Source: Dehalococcoidales bacterium | GTDB lineage: Bacteria; Chloroflexota; Dehalococcoidia; Dehalococcoidales; BS750m-G39 | DNA length: 34,684 nt | NCBI GenBank assembly: GCA_022865485.1 | Contig: JALHSZ010000036.1 | Coordinates: 1 to 34,684, forward strand | Reading direction: 5' to 3' | In this document: positions 17,392-26,268 of the stretch, piece after piece | Numbering within the stretch: the stretch's first letter is position 1 | Layout of the letters: each line of letters opens with the position of its first letter | Translations under genes and position numbers: made by a program | The notes under the pieces: generated by a model | Seen by the model: only the letters and a program-made list of their open reading frames with translations | What the model was told of the DNA's origin: nothing | Database searches by the model: none

Positions 17392-17414
17392 TGTTATATC
17401 TAACCGAAGGAGGG
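17392..17414 (+). promoter_or_regulatory. trpF-aroF gap with ribosome binding site and possible weak internal promoter
   Basis: The 35-nt gap carries AAGGAGGG (17407-17414), the ribosome binding site of aroF. It also holds TGTTATATC (17392-17400), a possible extended -10. No matching -35 is seen at 17-nt spacing, so promoter activity is uncertain. Confidence 0.35.
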
Positions 17415-17421
17415 TCTTAAG

Positions 17422-18417
17422 ATGTTAGTGGTAATGAAAAACGATGCTACCGAAGCCCAGGTGAAAGCGGTCATTAAGGAGATAGAAAAGATGGGCTACC
17501 GCGGCGTGCCCATGCCCGGTGCCCAGCGCACGGCGATTTGCATCGTGGGCAACACCGGCCCCGTCGACGATTCGGGGCTGCTGGTCCTGGCAGGCGTCAA
17601 GGAGGCGGTCAGGGTAACCAAGCAATACAAGCTGGTCAGCCGCGAAACGCACCCCCAACCCACCACCATAACCATCGGCGACATCAAGATTGGCGAAGGC
17701 AAGCCGGTGATTATGGCCGGCCCCTGCGCCGTGGAAAGCGAGGAGCAGGCGCTCACCATCGCCCGCCTGGTCAAGAAAAGCGGTGCCCAGGTCTTCCGCG
17801 GCGGCGCCTTCAAGCCCCGCACCTCCCCCTACAGCTTCCAGGGACTGGGGGAGGAAGGCTTAAAGATTTTAGCCAAAGTCCGCGATGAAACCGGTTTGCC
17901 TATCGTCACCGAAGCCATCGACAACAGCAGCCTGGAACTGGTGGATAAATACGCCGACATCATTCAAATCGGCGCCCGCAACATGCATAACTACTCCCTG
18001 CTGCGCCAGGCCGGCCACGCCTCGAAGCCCGTCCTGCTCAAGCGCAGCTTTGCGGCAACTATCGAAGAGTGGCTCATGGCGGCGGAATACATCAGCTCGG
18101 AGGGCAACAGCCGGGTCATCCTGTGCGAGCGCGGCATACGCACCTTCTCCGACAACACCCGCAACACCCTGGACTTAAGCGCCATCCCCTCGGTCAAGCA
18201 GGTCAGCCACCTGCCCATCATCGTTGACCCCAGCCACGCCGCGGGCAAGCGAGACTACGTCATCCCCCTCTCCAAGGGCGCTATTGCCGTCGGCGCCGAC
18301 GGCTTACTGGTCGAGGTGCACCACGACCCGCCCCACGCCCTCTCCGACGGGATGCAGTCCCTATATCCCGAGCAGTTCGACGAGCTGATGAAAGAGATAA
18401 AGGGGTTAATGCCATGA
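17422..18417 (+). CDS. aroF: 3-deoxy-7-phosphoheptulonate (DAHP) synthase
   Basis: This is the first enzyme of the shikimate pathway; it condenses PEP with erythrose 4-phosphate. The 331-residue product has an N-terminal ferredoxin-like regulatory domain (about 1-70, MLVVMKNDATEAQVKAVI) and then a type I beta (KDO8PS-like) barrel with GPCAVES, RGGAFKPRTSPYSFQG, IGARNMHN, LCERGIRTF, DPSHAAGKRDYV and GLLVEVHHDP. The N-terminal domain is the type that confers feedback inhibition in the Thermotoga enzyme, so allosteric control by an aromatic amino acid is plausible. It has its own strong ribosome binding site at 17407-17414 and overlaps aroB by 4 nt. Confidence 0.97.
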   Translation: MLVVMKNDATEAQVKAVIKEIEKMGYRGVPMPGAQRTAICIVGNTGPVDDSGLLVLAGVKEAVRVTKQYKLVSRETHPQPTTITIGDIKIGEGKPVIMAGPCAVESEEQALTIARLVKKSGAQVFRGGAFKPRTSPYSFQGLGEEGLKILAKVRDETGLPIVTEAIDNSSLELVDKYADIIQIGARNMHNYSLLRQAGHASKPVLLKRSFAATIEEWLMAAEYISSEGNSRVILCERGIRTFSDNTRNTLDLSAIPSVKQVSHLPIIVDPSHAAGKRDYVIPLSKGAIAVGADGLLVEVHHDPPHALSDGMQSLYPEQFDELMKEIKGLMP

Positions 18418-19496
18418 AAACCGGCCATACTATCAAACTGGAGTCGTCCCGGCAGTGCCCGGTTAGTGTCGGCGAAGGCTTAATCGAGCGGTTGGAGAAG
18501 CACTTCGATTTCAGCGGCTACTCCGGGCTGGTGCTCATCACCGACACCACCGTCCATCGCCTCTACGGGCAGGGCGTTCTGGCCAGGCTCAGGACGATGG
18601 GCAAGAAGGTTTCGCTTTTCACCCTGCCCACGGGAGAGAGGGCCAAGTCGCTGAGCACGGTCGAGCGCGGCTACAACTTCCTGCTGGCGAACAGGGTTGA
18701 CCGCAAGGGCTTGATCTGCGCCCTCGGCGGCGGTGTCGTCGGCGACACGGCCGGCTTTATCGCCGCCAGCTACCTGCGCGGCATCGACTACCTCCAGCTG
18801 CCCACCACCCTCCTCGCCCAGGTGGACAGCAGCCTCGGCGGCAAGGTCGGCGTCAACTTCGAGGGCAAGAAGAACATGGTCGGCAGCTTCTACCAGCCCG
18901 CGGCAATTATCGCCGATGTCGCCCTCCTGCAATCCCTGCCCCCCGCCGAGATGCGCCACGGCCTGGCCGAGGTCATAAAATACGCTATAGCCATGGACGA
19001 GGGGCTATACCGTATACTTGAGCAGAAGCAGAACAAGGATTTCAGCACTACTGAGCTGAAGGAAATAGTTATGCGCTGCTGCCGCCTCAAGTCGGCTATC
19101 GTAGAGATTGACGAAACGGAGCGGACGGGCAAGCGGGCTATCCTGAACTTCGGGCACACCGTCGGCCACGCCCTGGAAGCGGCTTCCAGCTTTAAGGGAA
19201 GCCACGGCGAGGCGGTGGCGGTGGGCATGGTCGCCGCCGCCGGAATAAGCCAGCAACTGGGTATGCTCGCCCCCGACAGCGTTCAGGGCATCCGGAGCCT
19301 GCTGCTGAAGTTCGAGCTACCCACTTCCTGCCCGGGGGTAAGCCCCGACGCTTTAATCAACGCCATCCGCTTCGACAAGAAAACGATGCTGGGCCAGACC
19401 CGCTGGGTTTTAGTCAAAGGGATAGGCAAAGGGGTAACTAATCAGCTGGTAGAGGAGGCGGTGGTCACAAAGGTGCTGAAGGAGCTATGCCGATGA
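18414..19496 (+). CDS. aroB: 3-dehydroquinate synthase
   Basis: AroB uses NAD+ and a divalent metal to cyclise DAHP to 3-dehydroquinate. The 360-residue product has ALGGGVVGDTAGFIAASYLRG, the LPTTLLAQVDSSLGGKVGVN core, and metal-ligand segments EMRHGLAEVIKYA and NFGHTVGHALEAA with GEAVAVGM. The length is normal. The ATG overlaps the aroF stop (ATGA). Confidence 0.98.
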   Translation: MKTGHTIKLESSRQCPVSVGEGLIERLEKHFDFSGYSGLVLITDTTVHRLYGQGVLARLRTMGKKVSLFTLPTGERAKSLSTVERGYNFLLANRVDRKGLICALGGGVVGDTAGFIAASYLRGIDYLQLPTTLLAQVDSSLGGKVGVNFEGKKNMVGSFYQPAAIIADVALLQSLPPAEMRHGLAEVIKYAIAMDEGLYRILEQKQNKDFSTTELKEIVMRCCRLKSAIVEIDETERTGKRAILNFGHTVGHALEAASSFKGSHGEAVAVGMVAAAGISQQLGMLAPDSVQGIRSLLLKFELPTSCPGVSPDALINAIRFDKKTMLGQTRWVLVKGIGKGVTNQLVEEAVVTKVLKELCR

Positions 19497-19939
19497 AAAT
19501 ACTGGTCATTAACGGTCCCAACCTCAACCTGCTGGGCAGGAGAGACGCCGAGCACTACGGCTCCGATACCCTGCCCGCTATAGGGCAGGCGCTTATCGAA
19601 AAGAGCAAGGCGCTGGGCTGCGAGCTTATCTTCTACCAGTCCAACCACGAAGGCGCCATCATCGACTTTATCCAGGGGAAAACAGACGAAGCCGACGGCA
19701 TCCTGATTAACCCCGGTGCCCTCACCCACTACGGCTATTCCCTCCACGACGCTTTAGTGGACGCTGGCTTGCCCGTGGTCGAGGTGCACCTCTCGGATAT
19801 TCACACCCGCGAAGAATGGCGTAAGCTCTCGGTCATATCAGACATAGCTATAAAGCAGATTAGCGGGCTGAAAAAACAGAGCTATATCCTGGGGCTGGAA
19901 GCCCTGGTGGAACATATCAGGAGCGGAAAGAAAAAGTGA
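19493..19939 (+). CDS. aroQ: 3-dehydroquinate dehydratase, type II
   Basis: AroQ dehydrates 3-dehydroquinate to 3-dehydroshikimate. The 148-residue product matches type II enzymes: NGPNLNLLGRRDAEHYG (catalytic Arg and Tyr loop), QSNHEGAIIDFIQ, INPGALTHYGYSLHDAL and EVHLSDIHTREEW, where the common LSN is LSD. An ATG at 19487 is also in frame, but AAGGAG (19479-19484) is only 2 nt before it. The ATG at 19493 has an 8-nt spacer, gives the usual MKILVINGPN start and forms an ATGA overlap with aroB, so it is preferred. Confidence 0.96.
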   Translation: MKILVINGPNLNLLGRRDAEHYGSDTLPAIGQALIEKSKALGCELIFYQSNHEGAIIDFIQGKTDEADGILINPGALTHYGYSLHDALVDAGLPVVEVHLSDIHTREEWRKLSVISDIAIKQISGLKKQSYILGLEALVEHIRSGKKK

Positions 19940-21222
19940 GACTGAAGATAACGCCGTCATCGGTTAGCGGCAAGCTATTGGCCCCGCCCTCCAAGAGCTA
20001 CGCCCATCGGGCGGTAATCCTGGCTTCGCTGGCAGAGGGAGTAAGCATCATCGAAAACCCCCTGCTGTCGGATGATACCCGTTACACTATCGAAGCCTGC
20101 CGCGCCCTGGGCGCCGAAATCGCTGTCGAGAGCGATAGCCTGAAGATTATCGGCACTGGTGGTAGCATCAAGGTCGCCGATAAACGAAAGATATTCGCCG
20201 GCAACTCGGGCAGCACCATCCGCATGATTGCCCCGCTGGCGGCGCTGGCGCAGACGAAGGTTATTTTAGACGGCGACAGCCGCCTGCGCCAGCGCCCGGT
20301 GGGCGAGCTGCTCTCGGCTCTGGTGAGTCTGGGGATTAACGCCCGTTCCCTGAATAACAACGGCTGCCCCCCGATTGAGATAGATGGCGGCGAGTTCAAG
20401 GCGAACCAGGTCTCCCTCTCCGGGGAAACCAGCTCCCAGCCCGTCAGCGCCCTGCTCATGGCCGCCCCTTATACTAAGGAAGGTCTAAGCATTAAGATTG
20501 ACGGCGGGCTTCGTTCCCGCCCCTATATAGATATAACCCTCGATATTATGCGGGCTTTCGGCGTCGAGGCGGTTAATCGGGACTATAAGGAATTTCTGGT
20601 CGAAGGCGGTCAGCATTATAAAGCCCGCCGCTACCGCATCGAGGGCGACTATTCTTCCGCCGCCTGCTTTTTAGCTGCGGGCGCTATCGGCGGTGGCCCC
20701 GTTAGCGTAACCAGCCTGAAAAACGATTCCGTGCAGGGTGACCGCCACCTTTTGACCATCCTCGCCGAAATGGGCGCCTCGGTTGAATATCAAAAGGAGC
20801 AGGTGAAAGTCCATCGCACTGGTGGACTCAAAGGCGTTAACATCGATTTGGGCGACTACCCCGACCTTGTCCCCACCCTGGCGGTGGTCGCCGCCTGCGC
20901 CAGCGGCAAGACTAAGATTACCAATATCGCCCACCTGCGTTTTAAGGAAAGCGACCGCATCAACGACACGGCCGCTGAACTGGTTAAGATGGGTATTAAA
21001 ACCGAGGTCGGCGGTGATACAATGGTGATATACGGCGGCAAACCCCAGGGCGCCGAAATCGATGCCCACCGCGACCACCGCCTGGCCATGAGCCTTGCCG
21101 TCGCGGCCCTCTTCGCCGACGGCAGCTCTATCATTAACGGCGCCGAGGCCGTCACCAAGTCCTACCCCCGATTCTTCGCCGACCTGCTAAAACTAGGGGC
21201 AGAGGTCGAGGAGCTGTCATGA
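19936..21222 (+). CDS. aroA: 3-phosphoshikimate 1-carboxyvinyltransferase (EPSP synthase)
   Basis: EPSP synthase transfers the enolpyruvyl group of PEP to shikimate 3-phosphate. The 428-residue product has PPSKSYAHRAV (catalytic Lys), GNSGSTIRMIAPLAAL at the PEP/glyphosate loop, RLRQRPVGELLSAL, SGETSSQPVSALLMA and HLRFKESDRI. The start is GTG at 19936, overlapping the aroQ stop as GTGA. It is the only GTG start in the supraoperon. Confidence 0.97.
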   Translation: MRLKITPSSVSGKLLAPPSKSYAHRAVILASLAEGVSIIENPLLSDDTRYTIEACRALGAEIAVESDSLKIIGTGGSIKVADKRKIFAGNSGSTIRMIAPLAALAQTKVILDGDSRLRQRPVGELLSALVSLGINARSLNNNGCPPIEIDGGEFKANQVSLSGETSSQPVSALLMAAPYTKEGLSIKIDGGLRSRPYIDITLDIMRAFGVEAVNRDYKEFLVEGGQHYKARRYRIEGDYSSAACFLAAGAIGGGPVSVTSLKNDSVQGDRHLLTILAEMGASVEYQKEQVKVHRTGGLKGVNIDLGDYPDLVPTLAVVAACASGKTKITNIAHLRFKESDRINDTAAELVKMGIKTEVGGDTMVIYGGKPQGAEIDAHRDHRLAMSLAVAALFADGSSIINGAEAVTKSYPRFFADLLKLGAEVEELS

Positions 21223-22514
21223 ACATCGTCCTTATCGGCATGAGGGGTTCGGGCAAGACGGCGGTGGGCAGGATTCTAGCCCAAAAACTGGGCCGGGAGC
21301 TTATCGAGATGGATGAGCTTATCGTCGGCAAAGCGGGACTGAGCATCCCCGAAATCGTGGCTCGACACGGCTGGGAAAGATTCCGCGACCTTGAGGAAGA
21401 GGTAGTTGCCAAACTGTCCAAGCGCGACAACATCGTCAACGCCACGGGCGGCGGCGTGGTCGTTAGAGAGCCGAATATCACCAGGCTCAAGCAAAACGGA
21501 TTACTGGTCTGGCTCACCGCCAATGTTGACACCTTACTCCAACGTATTGGTGAGGACGACAGCCGACCGCTGCTCAAAGGCAAAACACGGCGAGAGGACA
21601 TGGAAATAACCTTAGCCGAACGTCAGTCCCTCTACCGAAAGGCTGCCGACATCGCCATCGACACCGAGGGCAAGACGCCGGAGGCAATAGCCGAGACCAT
21701 CGCCAGCGTCAAAATCTGCTGCCTTATCGGCGACCCTGTCGAGCACTCGCTATCCCCCCTCATCCACAACGCCGCCTATAAAGCGCTGGGCATCAACTAC
21801 AGCTATATTACCCTGCAGGTCAAGGACATCGAGCGGGCGATAGAGACCATCAGGGCGCGGGGTATCAGAGGAGCCAGCGTCACCACCCCCCACAAGGTCA
21901 GCGTCCTGAAATACCTCGACCGCCTCGACCCCCCCGCCCAGGCCATCGGCGCCGTCAACACCATCGTCAACGACGACGGCGTGCTCACCGGTTATAACAC
22001 CGATGGCGACGCCGCCCTCAAGGCATTAGAGGAAGTCACCGTCCTCGGCGGCAAGAGAGTAGTTCTTATCGGCAGCGGCGGGGCGGCGCTGGCTATCGCC
22101 GCCGCCCTCAAAGAGAAAAACGTCAATATGATAATCCTAAACCGCACCGAATCCAAAGCCCGGCAGCTGGCCGACAAGGTCAAGGCTGAAGACGCCGGGG
22201 ACTTAAGCAAAATCTCGCTGGTCGCCTCGGCTGACATCTTAATAAACGCCACCACGGTGGGGATAGCGCCCGGGACCAGGGCCACCATCGTTCCCCGGGA
22301 ATTCCTGCACGACCGTCTCACCGTCTTCGACATCGTCTATAACCCCAGAGAAACCAGGCTGCTCCGGGAAGCCAAGGAGAGGGGATGCGCCGTCGTCTAC
22401 GGCTACAGGATGCTGCTCTACCAGGCAGCCCAACAGTTCGAGCTCTTTACCGGCCACCCCGCCCCGCTAAGGGTAATGGAATCGGCGCTGGTTCAAGCTC
22501 TGGAAGGAGGCTAG
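21219..22514 (+). CDS. Fused shikimate kinase - shikimate dehydrogenase
   Basis: One 431-residue frame holds two enzymes. Residues 1 to about 165 are shikimate kinase: Walker A GMRGSGKTAVGR, EMDELI where the usual DxD is E-M-D, RFRDLEEEVV, NATGGGVV, RPLLKG and LAERQSLYRKAADIAIDT. From about 168 follows shikimate dehydrogenase: GDPVEHSLSPLIHNAAY, VTTPHKVSVL (catalytic Lys), GAVNTIVNDDGVLTGYNTDG, the NADP-binding GSGGAALAIAAAL and NRTESKARQLA, INATTVGI and GYRMLLYQAAQQFELFTG. Both halves look complete with a very short linker, so a true bifunctional enzyme is likely. Domain order is reversed relative to reaction order. The start overlaps aroA by 4 nt and aroC follows after 2 nt. Confidence 0.96.
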   Translation: MNIVLIGMRGSGKTAVGRILAQKLGRELIEMDELIVGKAGLSIPEIVARHGWERFRDLEEEVVAKLSKRDNIVNATGGGVVVREPNITRLKQNGLLVWLTANVDTLLQRIGEDDSRPLLKGKTRREDMEITLAERQSLYRKAADIAIDTEGKTPEAIAETIASVKICCLIGDPVEHSLSPLIHNAAYKALGINYSYITLQVKDIERAIETIRARGIRGASVTTPHKVSVLKYLDRLDPPAQAIGAVNTIVNDDGVLTGYNTDGDAALKALEEVTVLGGKRVVLIGSGGAALAIAAALKEKNVNMIILNRTESKARQLADKVKAEDAGDLSKISLVASADILINATTVGIAPGTRATIVPREFLHDRLTVFDIVYNPRETRLLREAKERGCAVVYGYRMLLYQAAQQFELFTGHPAPLRVMESALVQALEGG

Positions 22515-22516
22515 TC

Positions 22517-23667
22517 ATGCTGCGTATTCTAACCGCAGGAGAATCTCACGGCCCCGCCTGTCTGGCCGTCATCGAGGGCATGCCCGCCGGGGTCAGGCTC
22601 GGCGTCGAGGACATCAATGAAGACCTCGAGCGCCGCCACGCCGATTTTGGACGTGGAGGACGGAAACTGATTGAGGAAGATAAGGCTGAAATCCTCTCCG
22701 GCATCAGGTACGGCCGGACGCTGGGCAGCCCCATCGCCCTGATGGTCAGGAATCTGGACTTCGCCAACTGGGGGGAGGCGATGAGCCTTGAGGAGACGAA
22801 AAAGCCGTCGCCCAAAGTAACCACCCCCCGCCCCGGCCACGCCGACCTGGCGGGCGCCATAAAATACGGCCAGGACGATATCAGGAACGTCTCGGAAAGA
22901 GCCAGCGCCCGGGAGACGGTAGCCAGAGTTATGGCGGGCGCGGTGGTCAGGCAAATGCTGGCTGAGTTCGCTATAAGCATCGCCAGCCACACCGTCCAGA
23001 TAGGCAAGGTGACTCTGGACAAAAACGACTATTCTTTTGACGAGGTGGCTAAGGTATTCGATTCCGACCCCGATATCCGCTGTATTGACTCGGCGACCTC
23101 GAAGAAGATGAAGCAGGCTATCGAGGCAGCCGCCGCCAGAAAAGACACGCTGGGCGGTGTCGTCGAGGTCATCGCCACTGGCGTCCCCGTCGGCCTGGGC
23201 AGCGTTATGCACCACGACCGCCGCCTCGACGGCAGAATCGCCCAGGCATTGATGAGCATCCCCTCGGCCAAGGCGGTTGAAATCGGCAACGCTATTCAGG
23301 GAGCCGCCATGTTCGGCTCCGCGTTTCAGGATAGAATTAGCTATAAGGACGGGCGTTTCACCCGTCAGACCAACAACAGCGGCGGCATAGAAGGCGGCAT
23401 GAGCAACGGCGAAAACATCGTCTGCCGCGTCTACCACAAGCCCCTCTCCACCCTCGGCGAGCCGCTGGAGACGGTGGATATGGCGACGCATAAGTCGGCG
23501 ACGGCGACGGTGGAGAGGTCCGATATCTGCGCCGTCCCCAGGGCGGGCGTCATCGCCGAAGCCATGCTGGCGCTGGTCTTAGGCGAAGCCATGATAGAAA
23601 AGTTCGGCGGCGACCACATCAAAGAAATGAAGCGCAACTTCAGCGCCTATCTTAAGGAGAAAGGCTT

Positions 23668-23671
<4 letters not shown>
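22517..23671 (+). CDS. aroC: Chorismate synthase
   Basis: AroC makes chorismate from EPSP with reduced FMN as cofactor. The 384-residue product begins [21 protein letters not shown] and has [53 protein letters not shown] and [14 protein letters not shown], the flavin and substrate signatures of the family. The frame is open upstream into aroKE, but ATG at 22517 has AAGGAGG at 22504-22510 and gives the conserved N-terminus. It overlaps trpB by 4 nt. Confidence 0.98.
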
Positions 23672-24848
<1,177 letters not shown>

Positions 24849-24852
<4 letters not shown>

Positions 24853-25619
24853 GCCGAATCGCCTCTGTATTTAGCCAATCGGGACGCAAAGCCCTCATCC
24901 CTTACATTACCGTGGGCTATCCCACTATTGAAGCCACCCTGAAAGTCGTCCCCCTGCTGGCTCAGAACGGCGCCGATATCGTCGAGCTGGGCATACCCTT
25001 CTCCGACCCCCTCGCCGACGGCGTCACCATCCAGCGCTCCAGCTTCCACGCCCTGAAAAATGGCGTTAGCCCCCAGCTCTGTCTTGATGTCGCCAAAAAG
25101 CTGAGGGAGAAAGTAGATATACCCCTCGTCTTTATGACATACTACAACCCCGTGTTTCACTACGGGCTGGAGCCGTTTTGCTCCGCCTGCGTCGGCGCTG
25201 GCATCGATGGCTTAATCATTCCCGACCTCCCCCCCCAGGAAGGCGGCAGCCTGGAGGCAATCGCCCGAAAAAAGGACATCGACCTCATCTATCTTTTAGC
25301 CCCCACCAGCACCGAGGAGCGCATCAAACTGGTGGCGGAGAGGTCGCGCGGCTTCATCTACCTGGTCTCGGTGACGGGCGTTACCGGAGCCAGGGACAGG
25401 CTGCCCGCCGACTGGGAGGTCTTCGTCAGCCGGGTCAAAGAGCTGGTCAGCCAGCCCCTCTGTGTCGGCTTCGGCATATCGACACCATCGCAGGCAAAGC
25501 GGGTCGCCCGCCTGGCCGACGGGGTCATTGTGGGCAGCCGCATCATCCAGCTCATGGAGTCCGGGGACATACAGCCGGTGGGAGAGTTTATAAAAGGACT
25601 GCGGGAAGCCCTCGACTGA
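24849..25619 (+). CDS. trpA: Tryptophan synthase alpha chain
   Basis: TrpA cleaves indole-3-glycerol phosphate and channels indole to TrpB. The 256-residue barrel has the catalytic Glu46 and Asp57 in [13 protein letters not shown], the [11 protein letters not shown] segment, the SVTGVTGAR loop and [10 protein letters not shown] with the phosphate site. It is the last gene of the supraoperon. No convincing intrinsic terminator follows in the 24 nt before the convergent cupin gene. Confidence 0.98.
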
Positions 25620-25643
25620 ATAAGACTTTTAGTTTCGTGAAGG

Positions 25644-26117
25644 TCACTCTTCGTTCCCGGATGTCCTTCCGTACAAAGCTCCATTTCCGCCGGTAAAAAA
25701 GAAAACGGGGCTATCAATTCTCCGGAACAAGAGGGGAAGATGTTTCATGCCCCGGGGAACAAAGATGAGACTACTTTCAGTGATGATATACTGTTCATCC
25801 TCGAGCCAGAGCTCGATTTCGGCATTCAAATCACGCGGATTTTCCTTTCGACTGCCAACGAATCCCAGAATTTCATCGAAATCATGGGTATGGGCTATCT
25901 CCATCTGTACTGGTTCAGAGCCGTGCTTATTCCAGAGCCAGACACAATCGAAGTAAAAGGATCCCTTGAGTATACTCTCGTCCAGCGATAACATACGGGT
26001 GGCTTCGAAATAATTACCGGCCTGCCTCTGCTCCTCCATCCTTTTGAGAAATCCCGGGGGAGGTGGCTCAGAAAAACATTCTGTTGTGATGTATTTGGCA
26101 TACTTCTTTGGGGACAT
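25644..26117 (-). CDS. Single-domain cupin protein
   Basis: The 157-residue protein has the metal-binding cupin pattern: HTHDFDE (His76, His78, Glu82) in the first motif and PRGMKH (His126) in the second, followed by FFFTGGN. About 55 N-terminal residues precede the barrel. The metal site looks complete, but the substrate is unknown. ATG at 26117 follows AAGGAGG (26128-26134). Base use is visibly more AT-rich than in the trp genes, and the gene stands alone between two unrelated units, which suggests separate acquisition. The family is functionally diverse (oxygenases, isomerases, sensors). Confidence 0.8.
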   Translation of the reverse strand: MSPKKYAKYITTECFSEPPPPGFLKRMEEQRQAGNYFEATRMLSLDESILKGSFYFDCVWLWNKHGSEPVQMEIAHTHDFDEILGFVGSRKENPRDLNAEIELWLEDEQYIITESSLIFVPRGMKHLPLLFRRIDSPVFFFTGGNGALYGRTSGNEE

Positions 26118-26224
26118 TTTCTCATTTCCTCCTTCTTAGTCTATCGTTTCAGAAAAGTCCGATAATTTCAAGGGCTTTTCACAGATTTTAAGGCTAACTT
26201 AACCCGAAGACTAAAACAAAATCC

Positions 26225-26268
26225 ACCGAAGCCTTCGGTCGCTGGTTCGAACCCGCCTCCATCGCCCT
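26225..26268. other. Hairpin and tRNA T-arm-like remnant in an otherwise empty spacer
   Basis: The hairpin ACCGAA-GCC-TTCGGT (26225-26239) is followed by GCTGGTTCGAACCCGCC, which resembles a tRNA T arm with the TTCGAAC loop (four of five stem pairs, one G-U). No full tRNA can be built around it. Read on the minus strand, the same hairpin followed by GGATTTTGTTTT could be a weak terminator of the histidine kinase operon. The rest of 26135-26224 shows no feature. Confidence 0.3.

Noticed and set aside
22385-22516. N-terminal extension of aroC by 44 codons
   Set aside because: It overlaps the aroKE C-terminus. The ATG at 22517 has a strong ribosome binding site and begins the conserved N-terminus.
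22529-23491. A 320-codon minus-strand open frame
   Set aside because: It is antisense to aroC, which has all chorismate synthase signatures, and it lacks a ribosome binding site and recognisable motifs.
25620-25643. Terminator after trpA
   Set aside because: No stable hairpin with a U run is visible in the 24-nt gap. Termination may be factor-dependent or lie within the convergent cupin gene.
26235-26268. A complete tRNA gene
   Set aside because: Only a T-arm-like segment is present; no acceptor, D or anticodon arm can be built on either strand, and one T-stem pair is mismatched.
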